NCBI GenBank assembly: GCA_023151115.1
Contig: JAKLJP010000004.1
Coordinates: 124,001 to 188,000 of the forward strand
From: Anaerolineae bacterium
GTDB lineage: Bacteria; Chloroflexota; Anaerolineae; 4572-78; J111
DNA: 64,000 nt
Direction of reading: 5' to 3'
Shown here: positions 43,622-52,719 of the stretch, one piece after another
Layout: the number at the start of each line of letters is the position of its first letter
Numbering within the stretch: the first letter of the stretch is position 1
The notes under the pieces: generated by a model
The model's database searches: none
What the model saw: only the letters and a program-made list of their open reading frames with translations
What the model was told of the DNA's origin: nothing
Made by a program: the position numbers and the translations under genes

Positions 43622-44653
43622 ATGACCAATCCAAACTTCTCTCGTTACCTCCGCCAAACGATTTTCCCCGGCATTGGCGTCGAGGGACAGCAAAAATTAT
43701 TGGCCGCCCGCGTGGTCGTTATCGGCTGCGGGGCGACCGGCACGGTGATTGCCAACCATTTGGCCCGCGCCGGGGTGGGCCATCTGACCATTGTGGACCG
43801 GGATTTCATTGAGCTGAACAATTTGCAGCGGCAGCTCCTTTTCGACGAGCAGGATTTGGCCGAGAACCTGCCCAAAGCCGCCGCCGCCGAGCGCAAGCTG
43901 CGGGCAATCAACTCCGAGATCGAGGTGCGGGGCATTGTCAGTGATGTTAATGCCGAAAACATTGAAAGTCTCATTGCCGGGGCGACGGTGGTGTTGGACG
44001 GCACCGACAACTTTGAAACCCGCTACATCCTCAACGATGCCTGCATCAAGCACAACATTCCCTGGATTTACACCGGCGCCGTCGCCACCTATGGTATGAG
44101 CCAGACGATTATCCCTGGCCAGACCGCCTGCCTGCGCTGCCTCTTCAACGATGTGCCGCCGCCCGGCGCGACGGCCACCTGTGACACCGCTGGGGTAGTC
44201 GGCCCGGTGGTCAGCGCGGTGGCCAGCGTCAGCGCCACCGAAGCGATTAAGCTGATTGTGGGGCAGGGTGAGTTGAATCGGGGCATCATCCACTTCGATG
44301 TGTGGTACAATACCTTCGAGCAGTTCGAGGGTGGCGGTCCTCGGCCCAATTGCCCGGCCTGCCAGCAGCGCAACTTTGAATTTCTCAACCAGGAGAAAGG
44401 CGGGCAGGTAGTCAACCTGTGTGGGCGCAACGCGGTCCAACTTCGTGTATCGGGCGCGAAAAAGCTGCCGTTGGCCGAACTGGCCGAGCGGCTGGCCCAT
44501 GTGAGCGAGATCACCGCCCACAACGATTATTTGCTGCGTTTCACCGTTGACGGTTATGATATCACCCTCTTCGCCGATACGCGGGCTATCATCAAAGGCA
44601 CCGAAGACGAGAGCGTGGCGAGAGGGCTGTACGCCAAGTATGTTGGAAGCTGA
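43622..44653 (+). CDS. E1-like ThiF/MoeB adenylyltransferase
   Basis: A 343-residue E1-like enzyme. ATP site VVVIGCGATGTVIANHLARAG, Asp/Arg motif DRDFIELNNLQRQLLF, DGTDNFETRYILND, and two CxxC zinc pairs (CLRC, CPAC). The C-terminal 80 residues match the extra domain seen in many MoeB/ThiF proteins (RAIIKGTEDESVARGLYAKY). It adenylates the C-terminus of a sulfur-carrier protein for molybdopterin, thiamine or cysteine synthesis. It is preceded by HigBA and once probably followed the JAMM gene directly. Confidence 0.9.
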   Translation: MTNPNFSRYLRQTIFPGIGVEGQQKLLAARVVVIGCGATGTVIANHLARAGVGHLTIVDRDFIELNNLQRQLLFDEQDLAENLPKAAAAERKLRAINSEIEVRGIVSDVNAENIESLIAGATVVLDGTDNFETRYILNDACIKHNIPWIYTGAVATYGMSQTIIPGQTACLRCLFNDVPPPGATATCDTAGVVGPVVSAVASVSATEAIKLIVGQGELNRGIIHFDVWYNTFEQFEGGGPRPNCPACQQRNFEFLNQEKGGQVVNLCGRNAVQLRVSGAKKLPLAELAERLAHVSEITAHNDYLLRFTVDGYDITLFADTRAIIKGTEDESVARGLYAKYVGS

Positions 44654-44720
44654 AGACGCGAGGCTACGTGAGGCGAGGAGGCGACAGTTCTTCGCCTCCT
44701 CGCCTCCTCGCGTCATCGCT
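44653..44720. repeat. Word-hairpin element (GAGGCGAG words)
   Basis: GACGCGAGGC...GAGGCGAGGAGGCGA pairs with TCGCCTCCTCGCCTCCTCGCG. It starts at the E1 stop codon. It shares its word with 28498-28550, 16 kb away. Confidence 0.85.
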
Positions 44721-44747
44721 TCTATCAGCCAGGAGTAATTACACACG

Positions 44748-45539
44748 ATGGACCTCGGCCTCAAAGACAAGGTTGCTCTGGTAACGGCTTCTTCCAAAGG
44801 GTTGGGGCGGGCCTGCGCCCTGGCGCTGGCGCGGGAGGGGGCCAAGGTAGCTATCTGCGCCCGCGACGGCAAAGCGTTGAAGGCGGCCGCCGACGAAATT
44901 GTGATGACGACGGGCAGCGAAGTCCTGGCCGTCCCGGCCGATATGGCCAATTCCCGCGATATTCAGCAGGTGGTCAAAGAGACGGTCAAACATTTTGGCA
45001 AACTACAGATTCTAGTGACCAATGCCGGCGGCCCGCCGGCCGGCAACTTTGCCGATTTTGAGGATAGGCAGTGGCAGGAAGCCTTGAACCTGACCTTGAT
45101 GAGCGCCGTCCGGCTGATTCGGGCGGCGCTGCCCTATATGCAGCAGGAGGGCTGGGGGCGGATTATCAACATCACCAGCATGTCGGTTAAAGAGCCGTTG
45201 GATAACCTGATTTTGTCTAATGCCATTCGCCCGGCGGTGCATGGACTGGCCAAAACATTGTCGCAACAAATTGCGCCCTATGGCATCACCGTCAACAATG
45301 TCATGCCCGGCACCATTCGGACGGATCGGGTGGAACAGTTGGCCCAGGCTCGCTCGGAGAAAAATGAGCAAACCGTCGCTGAAGCCATCATCGAGATGGG
45401 CAAAGCGGCTGCTCTGGGCCGCATCGGCGAGCCGGAGGAGTTTGGGGCCGTGGTCGCTTTTCTGGCTTCGGAGCGAGCCAGCTACATCACCGGGGTCTCG
45501 CTGCCGGTGGACGGGGGGCGGATTAAAGCGACGTTTTGA
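44748..45539 (+). CDS. SDR-family oxidoreductase (FabG-like)
   Basis: A 263-residue classical short-chain dehydrogenase. Cofactor motif ALVTASSKGLGRACALALA, NAGG motif (LVTNAGGPPAG), and catalytic Ser in INITSMSVKEPL. The usual YxxxK is replaced: LILSNAIRPAVHGLAKTLS has Ser-Asn where Tyr is expected. This matches the divergent glucose/sorbitol-dehydrogenase-like SDR group that lacks the catalytic Tyr. Activity is therefore uncertain. It stands alone between the E1-like and rhodanese genes. Confidence 0.8.
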   Translation: MDLGLKDKVALVTASSKGLGRACALALAREGAKVAICARDGKALKAAADEIVMTTGSEVLAVPADMANSRDIQQVVKETVKHFGKLQILVTNAGGPPAGNFADFEDRQWQEALNLTLMSAVRLIRAALPYMQQEGWGRIINITSMSVKEPLDNLILSNAIRPAVHGLAKTLSQQIAPYGITVNNVMPGTIRTDRVEQLAQARSEKNEQTVAEAIIEMGKAAALGRIGEPEEFGAVVAFLASERASYITGVSLPVDGGRIKATF

Positions 45540-45547
45540 GACATATT

Positions 45548-45575
45548 CCTAAAGCGTAAAACGTAAAGCGTAATG
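45548..45575. repeat. Word element (ACGTAAA words), single arm
   Basis: Tandem AAAGCGTAAAACGTAAAGCG shortly after the SDR stop. The word is the same as at 2222-2297 and 62404-62462. Confidence 0.6.
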
Positions 45576-45659
45576 GTTAACGGCAAAATTGGTTTTGTTC
45601 CCAAAATCCTTATGTTTTATATGATAGCACAACGCCTATAAACAAATAGGGGGCTATTT

Positions 45660-46079
45660 ATGGGCTTACTTAAGAAAATCTTTGGCAGCAAAGGAGAGGA
45701 AAAAAAGATGGCGCCTTCAACACCGGCAGCGCCGGAACCGGAATATATTCAAATCAGAGAAGTTTCGCCACAAGACCTCAAAGCCAGGCTTGACAACGGC
45801 GATGACGTGGTTGTGGTAGATATGCGCCAGTCGTGGGAGTATCAGCACGGCCATATACCGGGCGCAACCCATATGTTTGTCAACGAGATTCCGGCCCGGA
45901 TCAACGAGCTGCCCAAAGACAAAGACATTGTCTTTCAGTGCTGGCACGGCAATACCAGCCTGCAAGCCTCGGCCTATTTGATCGAAAATGGCTGGTCTGC
46001 CGAGCGGGTCGCCAGCCTGGAAGGCGGCATCGCCGGCTGGGTGCAGGTGAACGGGCAGGGGTCGTTGGTGACAGAATAG
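45660..46079 (+). CDS. Rhodanese-domain protein
   Basis: A 139-residue protein. The N-terminal 30 residues are a positively charged Pro/Ala tail. The single rhodanese domain has VVDMRQSWEYQHGHIPGATH and an active-site loop QCWHGNTSLQAS with the persulfide Cys. GGIAGWVQ ends it. It could supply sulfur to the carrier activated by the E1-like enzyme upstream; this is an inference. A GGGGGCTATTT ribosome site is weak. A perfect hairpin follows the gene. Confidence 0.9.
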   Translation: MGLLKKIFGSKGEEKKMAPSTPAAPEPEYIQIREVSPQDLKARLDNGDDVVVVDMRQSWEYQHGHIPGATHMFVNEIPARINELPKDKDIVFQCWHGNTSLQASAYLIENGWSAERVASLEGGIAGWVQVNGQGSLVTE

Positions 46080-46090
46080 AGTCAAAGGCG

Positions 46091-46126
46091 ACCGAGGACC
46101 GGGATTTCTGGTCGCCGGTCCTCGGT
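46091..46126. terminator. Hairpin between converging rhodanese and permease genes
   Basis: A perfect 12-bp stem ACCGAGGACCGG/CCGGTCCTCGGT with a 12-base loop. It could serve both strands; no T run is present. Confidence 0.5.
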
Positions 46127-46143
46127 CTGCCGTCTCCGGTCAT

Positions 46144-48558
46144 TTATTGATACGCCAGACTCTCCCGCACGCTGATGCGAGTGGCCCCGCGAGCGGGAAA
46201 CCAACTAGCGATGATGGACAGAACGACGATAATCGCCAGCCAGTAAATTGCGCCGGTGGGGGTGTAGCGATAGACGATCTCTGTTTGCAGCGCCGCGCCC
46301 ATGGCCTGGGTCATAGCATAGCCCGCCGGAAGACTGAGCGGCAAAGCGATGAGCCAGCTCAGCAGCCCCAAAATCAACCCTTCCCCAATAAACAGCCGCG
46401 AAATTTTGCCCGACGACGCGCCAATGGCCCGCATGACCCCGATTTCACGCCGCCGCTCCAGCACGCTCAGCGACAACACCCCACTCAAACCGATGCTGCC
46501 GACGATGGCAATAATCACGGCCATGGCCGCCAGCAGGCTGATGATAATCCCAAAGCGGAAAAGAATCCCCTCGATGATGTCGGAAGCAGTATCGTCAAAG
46601 AAGATGCTTTGGGCGTTCACCTCAATCTTACGTTGGTCGAAGAACTGGCGCAACTCCTGGGCTACCTCTAATTCACCCCCGGCGTCGTTGCGCTCGGTTT
46701 GTACCCACAGGGTGCTGGCCCGGCCCACTTCGCCGATGGCCCGCAGCATCGGCTCACGCGAGACATGGGCCGAATTGCTGATAACCGGGTCGAACAGCAA
46801 GCCGACTACCTGCCAATCCGACTCACCTTTCAAACCGTGATCGAGGGTGATCCAGTCACCCAGGCCCACGCCGACATCCTCGGCCAGCTTTTGGTTGAGC
46901 ACGACGGTATTGGTATCGTCCGGTTGCAGCCAGCGTCCCGCCCGCAACTGCGGGCCGTAGAGCGTGGTCGGCAGGGGCACGCCAAACACCGTGCTGGTTT
47001 TGTCGTCGTCGGATTCGGCCTGGCTCGCCGGGCGGATTTTGGCGCTGGTAAAACCCCACATCTCGACGGCTTTGACCCCCGGCCGGGCCAGAGTCATCTT
47101 CTCGATCATCTGGATTCGTTCCGGCTCCTCAAATTGCAGATTGACGTTAAAGTTGAGAATCTGGAACAGCAGGTCGGTAAAGGTATAGGTGGTCGAGTCG
47201 CGCACACTCATAACCATCATAAAGATGACGCCGCTGCCGACCAGGGTAATCTGGGTCAGCACCACCCGCCATTTGTTGCGGAAGGTGTTGCTGAGGGTCA
47301 ACAGGACCAGCCGCGAGACGTATTTCATGCGGGCCACCAGCCGGTCGAGCAGGCCCACCGCCCCGCCCAGGCCGTAGGTGCTGATAGCTTCGCGTACGGT
47401 GATGCGCGACCCATTGGCAACCGGGATCAGCGAGGCCACCAACGGAGCCAGCAGGGCAATTGCCACCTGGACGAGGATGGCGCGGGGCGAAACCTGGAAG
47501 GGGCCAGGGTCAATGTTGAAGAAGGTCAACATAAAGACGTTGATCCCGTAAGCGCCCAACGCCCCCAGCGGAACCGCGACCGCCAGGGCCAAAAAGCCGT
47601 AGATAAATACGGTCAGCAGATAGATGCCCAGGATTTGGCGGGTGCTGGCCCCGATGGCTTTCATAATGCCAATCTGGTTGACCTGCTGGGCAATCACGGC
47701 GTTGATGGTGTTATAAACCAGGAACAGGCCCAAAATGAGGATCAGACCGCCCATAATCCCCAAAACCAGGAACAAGCCATCCAGAAAATCCTGCAAAAAG
47801 TGTTTGGTGGGATCGGCGGTGCGGGCGTTTTGTTCGGAGCCGACGGCTGCTCCGGTTGATTCGATATCCTGTTTTTCCAATTGGCGCTGCAATTTGTTGG
47901 CAATCTCGGTTACGGCGACCGGCTCGTATTCGGCGGCGGCGGCCATAAATTGATTAAAATCGCGCTCGCCGGTCAGGTCGCCATAAAAATCGCGGCTGGC
48001 ATAAAATTGGGCGCTGCCGCCCATGCTGGCCGGAAAGACGACCCGGTTGGAGAGAATGCCGTCAACCTTGACCACCCGTTCCTTGTCGTTAACCCGGATG
48101 TAGATTTGCCCGCCCAGGGGGATATTGAAAGCGGTGTCATTGCCCTTTTCCATGGCAAAAGTTTTGTCGCCGGGCCAGTCGCCGCTGATGAGGGTCAGCT
48201 TGTTAAATTTTTGCTCCTCGTAATCATCGCGGGCCATCAGGCCGGCCGCCTGCCAGGGTTCGTCGGGGTTGAGCCGCCACTCGATGTTGGTGGTCAGCAG
48301 CCCTTCGACCTCTTCCACCCCGGCGACGCTTTTCAGCGCGGTCAAGGTGTCGTCGTCAATTTCGGGGTCCACCGCCATCCAGATCATAGCCGGCGAACTG
48401 GCCCGCCAATCCCTCGACATCACCTGGCGCATCAAGTCGCTGCCGCCCAGGGTCGCCCCAATAGCAAACGCGCCCATGGCAATAATCAACACGACCTGCA
48501 AGGTGCGGCCTTTGTTGTTCCACAAATCACTCCAAATTTTATGTCGAATAACGCCCAT
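46144..48558 (-). CDS. FtsX-family ABC transporter permease 1
   Basis: An 804-residue MacB-like permease with two FtsX units. A first helix (VVLIIAMGAFAIGATLGG) leads to a large outer domain. Then come three helices (FLVLGIMGGLILILGLFLVY and two more), a second outer domain (about 450-670) and three last helices, with the FtsX motif IVGSIGLSGVLSLSVLERR REIGVMRAIGAS (split here for length). It pairs with an ATPase such as that at 58734 to move lipids or lipoproteins, or to transmit signals. It diverges most from the other two permeases and lies beyond the restriction island. Confidence 0.9.
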   Translation of the reverse strand: MGVIRHKIWSDLWNNKGRTLQVVLIIAMGAFAIGATLGGSDLMRQVMSRDWRASSPAMIWMAVDPEIDDDTLTALKSVAGVEEVEGLLTTNIEWRLNPDEPWQAAGLMARDDYEEQKFNKLTLISGDWPGDKTFAMEKGNDTAFNIPLGGQIYIRVNDKERVVKVDGILSNRVVFPASMGGSAQFYASRDFYGDLTGERDFNQFMAAAAEYEPVAVTEIANKLQRQLEKQDIESTGAAVGSEQNARTADPTKHFLQDFLDGLFLVLGIMGGLILILGLFLVYNTINAVIAQQVNQIGIMKAIGASTRQILGIYLLTVFIYGFLALAVAVPLGALGAYGINVFMLTFFNIDPGPFQVSPRAILVQVAIALLAPLVASLIPVANGSRITVREAISTYGLGGAVGLLDRLVARMKYVSRLVLLTLSNTFRNKWRVVLTQITLVGSGVIFMMVMSVRDSTTYTFTDLLFQILNFNVNLQFEEPERIQMIEKMTLARPGVKAVEMWGFTSAKIRPASQAESDDDKTSTVFGVPLPTTLYGPQLRAGRWLQPDDTNTVVLNQKLAEDVGVGLGDWITLDHGLKGESDWQVVGLLFDPVISNSAHVSREPMLRAIGEVGRASTLWVQTERNDAGGELEVAQELRQFFDQRKIEVNAQSIFFDDTASDIIEGILFRFGIIISLLAAMAVIIAIVGSIGLSGVLSLSVLERRREIGVMRAIGASSGKISRLFIGEGLILGLLSWLIALPLSLPAGYAMTQAMGAALQTEIVYRYTPTGAIYWLAIIVVLSIIASWFPARGATRISVRESLAYQ

Positions 48559-48574
48559 AATGTTTATCCCAAAC

Positions 48575-48625
48575 GGTAGAAGGTAGTAAGTAGTAGGGAG
48601 TAGGGGAGGCTCTTGCTACTTCCTG
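48575..48625. repeat. Word element (GTAGTAAGTAG words)
   Basis: AGAAGGTAGTAAGTAGTAGGG words face a short complement CTTGCTACTTCCTG. It is located directly before the permease 1 start. Confidence 0.6.
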
Positions 48626-48806
48626 TTTCCAGGGTAGTTTACCCCAAAATAGAGGGAATGGCATCAGACAAAAGGGGGATTTGCCCTCGGTCTGAGGGTG
48701 GATAGGAGGCCAAAGGAATGAGAATAATAACTATAAACACGAAATCGTGTAATTGCCATAAGGCTATAAAAGTGTTATATTTAGAGTGACGAGGTTGACT
48801 AAAACT

Positions 48807-51689
48807 ATGATAAACGCTACATTTGTACTCAAAATCCCCAGAAGGCAAAATGACACGTTGAGTGCAGATTTCAAAGGGCGAGGCAATACTTTGGCAGAGT
48901 TGTTTGATCATCGAGTTGCTCAAACTGCTGTTGATGTTCACAACCTGGAAATAAAAAGTTGCCGGGATTTAGAAAATCCTACGGCGGTATTAGAGCGTCT
49001 AAAGCAACAGGATTGGGCCTTTACTGAGGCTGATACTACCTACTTGTCCCATAACCTCCATCCCTATCCGGCCAAATTTATTCCCCAAATTCCACGCTAT
49101 TTAATTAAGATGCTCTCTCTGAGGGGAGAGACCGTTTGGGACCCCTTTGGGGGCAGTGGCACTACGGCCCTGGAAGCCCTGTTGCTAGGTCGCCAGGCGA
49201 TCAGCTCTGATATAAACCCTATCGCTACATTAATTGGCAAAGCCAAAACAATAACGTTGACCCCGGAAGAAGAAATTGCTATTAACAGCCTTACCGCGGA
49301 ACTTGAATTGCAGGCTTTGAATAGTTTAACCATTATTGATACGCTGACCAAACTTCAGCGTGAATTTAACTCGTTTATCCCGGACATTCCAAATTGCGAA
49401 AAGTGGTTCCACCCTACGGCCATATCAGAGTTAGGTTACATCCGCTGGCGTATCAAAGACATAGAAAACGCTAACTGCAAAATATTGGCTGAGGCTGCTT
49501 TTTCAAAAATAATTATCAAAGCTTCATTTCAAGATGGTGAAACCAGGTATGCCAGCAAGCCGCGAGAGGTTGAGCCGGGTTCTATTCTGCGCATGTGGGC
49601 TAATGAATTAAACTTGGCTTTGGGTAAAGTAAGGCATCTGTCCACATTGCTAAGATTTCGCGCTGCCCAATTTCAAACGGCTGATTTACGCACCAGTGAT
49701 GTTGTTCCGGCCAACTCTATTGATCTCATTGTTACTTCTCCGCCGTACCCAAATGCTACGGATTATCACTTGTATCATCGCTTTCGACTGTTCTGGCTGG
49801 GCTACGATCCCCGTTTTATGGCAAAAGGTGAAATTGGCTCCCATTTGCGACACCAAAAAGAGGGAACCGGCATTGAAGTCTATTTAGACGAAATGCAGAT
49901 ATGTTTACAAAAAATGTATCGAGGGCTGCGCCCAGGGCGTTATGCCGTCATTGTGCTGGGGGATGCGCTCTTTGAAGGAACTGCCTATCAAACTGCTGAA
50001 CTCATGGCCCGAATAGCTCAGGAAATCGGGTTTGAAGTTGTTGGTTTGGTAAAAAGAGAAGTTCATGCCATAAAACGGTCATTTATATCTCCGGCGCGGC
50101 GCTTGCGAGAAGAGGATTTACTTGTATTAAGAAAACCCTGCCACTCAATTATGTTTAATTTACTCAAGCCACCTTATAAATTGTGGCCTTATGAAGATGT
50201 CATCAGACGTTTGGAGCTTAAAAATGTGATAGGAATAGAGCCGGAAGAGACGGTTATGGAGAACCCGATCCTCTCTATTAATCCCTTGAAAGTTGACCGA
50301 TTACGGAGGCTTACCTTTACTCATGGCTATTGGGCGGCGGAATATAGTCGTGAGTCAACCTGGCAGGCGATTTTAGAAAATGGGGATGCTTTTACTTCGC
50401 AGTCAAAACGAAAAGACCCCAAATACGCTACGCATGGCCTACACCCCTACAAGGGCAAATTCTATCCCCAACTGGCTAAAAGTTTATTTAATCTGGCCGG
50501 ATTAGAACCCAAACAAAAAATTTTAGACCCCTTTTGTGGGAGCGGCACCGTTCTACTGGAAGGTTATCTGAATGGGTTGGAGGCCAAAGGTTTTGACATA
50601 AACCCCCTGGCCGTAAAAATTGCCAGAGCTAAAACTAATATTTTGACCCTGGATTTACATCTTGTGGACAGACTACTGGCCCAATTTATTCGCCAACTTG
50701 AGCAGATTAATCTTGATGAAAGTAACAAAGAAGTATTTAATGAAACGTGTTTGAATGAACTTGAGTCCTGGTTTCCTGAGCTGGTTCTGAGAAAATTGGG
50801 TTGGATTTTCCGAGCGATAGGTGAAATTCCAGAACCTATCCTTCAAGAATTTTTAGAAATTTGCTTGAGCAGTATCGTCCGGGAAATCTCGCAGCAAGAA
50901 CCTAAAGATTTACGAATTAGACGGCGCAAAAATTCGATAGACGATGCGCCGGTTAAAGATTTGTATGCCAAGAAATTGAGCGAGCAGCGAGAACGCCTGA
51001 GGCACTTCGCGCAGCGCACCAATCAGGCTCCGGTCGAATTTGGTCAAGCCGAAGCATTTTTGGCCGATTGCCGGGATTTTGGAACTTTCAGCCAGGCTCG
51101 CCTTGAGCGACAAGCCATTGATGCCGTTGTGACCAGCCCCCCTTATGCAACGGCGCTGCCTTATATTGATACCGACAGATTAAGCATCCTGCTATTATTC
51201 GGGTTAAAGTCGAGGGAAAGGAATGCCCTTGAGTACAGTTTAATCGGCTCACGCGAAATTTTACCCAAAGATAAAACCCAGATAGATCTAAAAATTGAGG
51301 CGGCTGATTTTGATATTATTCGCTCGCCCATTGCCCGGAAAACAATTACTGAGATTTATGAGTTAAACAAAAATGCTGAGGTAGGTTTCCGGCGTAAGAA
51401 TCAAGCCGCTTTGCTCTATAGATACTATCATGATATGACTGCTGTTTTAACCAATCTCAGCCAAGTTGTTGTTCCAAACGGCTCATTATTTTTTGTGATT
51501 GGGGATAATAAAACTCAAGCGGGGGAGCAGGAGATTGCCATAAAAAGTGGACAATTTATCCAGGAGTGTGGCTGCGAGTTAGGCTGGGAATTGGTTGACC
51601 TTATTCCAATTACCGTAACTCAAGAGAATAGACTGCATAATAAGAATAGTATTACCGACAATGACATCATCTGGTTTAGAAAACGGTAA
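48807..51689 (+). CDS. Fused double DNA methyltransferase (N4/N6 type)
   Basis: About 960 residues with two complete methyltransferase units. Unit 1 has the SAM motif VWDPFGGSGTTALEAL and catalytic IVTSPPYPNATDYH. Unit 2 has ILDPFCGSGTVLLEGY, FDINPLAVKIARAK and catalytic VVTSPPYATALPYID. The TSPPY form suits N4-cytosine or N6-adenine methylation. Two fused units suggest an asymmetric target with one enzyme per strand, as in BfiI-type systems. The ATG at 48807 is preferred; a GTG at 48786 is possible. AT-richer codon use than the flanking permeases suggests transfer. It converges with the nuclease remnant. Confidence 0.85.
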   Translation: MINATFVLKIPRRQNDTLSADFKGRGNTLAELFDHRVAQTAVDVHNLEIKSCRDLENPTAVLERLKQQDWAFTEADTTYLSHNLHPYPAKFIPQIPRYLIKMLSLRGETVWDPFGGSGTTALEALLLGRQAISSDINPIATLIGKAKTITLTPEEEIAINSLTAELELQALNSLTIIDTLTKLQREFNSFIPDIPNCEKWFHPTAISELGYIRWRIKDIENANCKILAEAAFSKIIIKASFQDGETRYASKPREVEPGSILRMWANELNLALGKVRHLSTLLRFRAAQFQTADLRTSDVVPANSIDLIVTSPPYPNATDYHLYHRFRLFWLGYDPRFMAKGEIGSHLRHQKEGTGIEVYLDEMQICLQKMYRGLRPGRYAVIVLGDALFEGTAYQTAELMARIAQEIGFEVVGLVKREVHAIKRSFISPARRLREEDLLVLRKPCHSIMFNLLKPPYKLWPYEDVIRRLELKNVIGIEPEETVMENPILSINPLKVDRLRRLTFTHGYWAAEYSRESTWQAILENGDAFTSQSKRKDPKYATHGLHPYKGKFYPQLAKSLFNLAGLEPKQKILDPFCGSGTVLLEGYLNGLEAKGFDINPLAVKIARAKTNILTLDLHLVDRLLAQFIRQLEQINLDESNKEVFNETCLNELESWFPELVLRKLGWIFRAIGEIPEPILQEFLEICLSSIVREISQQEPKDLRIRRRKNSIDDAPVKDLYAKKLSEQRERLRHFAQRTNQAPVEFGQAEAFLADCRDFGTFSQARLERQAIDAVVTSPPYATALPYIDTDRLSILLLFGLKSRERNALEYSLIGSREILPKDKTQIDLKIEAADFDIIRSPIARKTITEIYELNKNAEVGFRRKNQAALLYRYYHDMTAVLTNLSQVVVPNGSLFFVIGDNKTQAGEQEIAIKSGQFIQECGCELGWELVDLIPITVTQENRLHNKNSITDNDIIWFRKR

Positions 51690-51690
51690 A

Positions 51691-52576
51691 TTAAAGCCAG
51701 CCAAATTTCCTCGGAGTTGCCTTACCTCCTGAGGGCATTGTTTGATTGCAGACAGCCAGGTAGGAATTGTACTGCTCGCTGCCAGGTACGTAAATCTCGA
51801 TGTCATAGTCGTGTGGTTGATCAGTTTCCGCTTGCTTCATAACCATAATTGAATCATCAGGTGAAGCTCTTATAACATCTTGAGGGACAGTAATCCGTAC
51901 TTCTGATCTTCGCTCGTAAAAGACAGTGTTAAGACCATATCCAACATGAGTGATAATTGGTTCCCCTGATGAGTTGAATACAGTTATATTAACGATTGGA
52001 TCCGGGATTCTTTGAGGATAGGCTTTGTTTGAACCTTTTTTGGGTGTTGTCCATCCTGTAAACGGCCAACCAAAAAATTCAGGATTTTTGTCAACCGCTC
52101 TTTTGCTCAGAAATACTTCGCCATTATGATGGGGGATTATTTGTATCACAAGCGCCTGGACAGCAATTGGGCTTATTTTTAGAGGGATTATTTTCTCAGG
52201 CGGAGTAACAGCTTTTTTTCTTTTAGGTTTATGTAAATTTTCTTTGGGGATAGGGCTTGGTGGAGTAATCTTTAGTTTGGGGAATGACGGTTGGGGTTTC
52301 CTGGCAGTTTGTTTGCCCTCGCCAACAACAGCTTTTCGAGCTTCGATTTCACTGGGGGCCAGGCCACTGTCAATAAATAGCCTCCACAATTTTACCATTA
52401 CCAATCCAATTTTGAATATCTTGTTTGAGTCTTAATAACGGCCCTACTTTAGCAAAAGCCACAATAATCCTAAATCTGTCTAAATCGGCCCGATTAAGGT
52501 TCGTTCGTAATTCGTCTAGTAGTCTGGCTTTACCGCTAGGTTGATCTGTGGGCTTTTGGATAGAAATCTTAGCCAT
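51691..52576 (-). pseudogene. BfiI/NgoFVII-like PLD-type restriction endonuclease, decayed
   Basis: The start (ARLLDELRTNLNRADLDRF, IIVAFAKVGPLLRLKQDI) matches the N-terminus of phospholipase-D-type restriction enzymes. The frame stops near 52390 and resumes in the next frame as LFIDSGLAPSEIEARK. The PLD catalytic HxK motif is absent, so the central part is deleted. The C-terminal 165 residues look like the B3-like DNA-binding domain of this group (GEVFLSKRAVDKNPEFFGWP, CNQTMPSGGKATPRKFGWL). It should recognise but not cut DNA. It ends 1 nt from the methyltransferase stop on the other strand. Confidence 0.65.
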
Positions 52577-52719
52577 ATCTCTGGTAATTCCTTTTATACG
52601 GCCTGATCCGAGAATTTCATATTTTACATAATGTTATCCCGGAAAAGATATTTCTGCAAGCTTAACCACTGCGCTTTTGTCTCGAAGCTTGGTTTGGGGA
52701 TGCAATCAACTGTGATCGG

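Noticed and set aside
42421..46079. JAMM peptidase plus E1-like enzyme as an antiviral ubiquitin-like system (CBASS type II or Bil)
   Set aside because: No E2, ubiquitin-like protein, cyclase or effector is present. The E1 has the usual MoeB/ThiF C-terminal domain, and a rhodanese is nearby, so sulfur transfer is the simpler reading.
46699..47859. A 386-codon plus-strand reading inside permease 1
   Set aside because: It is antisense to a well-conserved FtsX permease, and its composition (His/Gln/Gly-rich) is typical of reverse-strand shadows.
48807..51689. Large methyltransferase as part of BREX or DISARM
   Set aside because: None of the accompanying ATPase, phosphatase or helicase genes are present. 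The adjacent nuclease remnant points to a BfiI-like restriction system.
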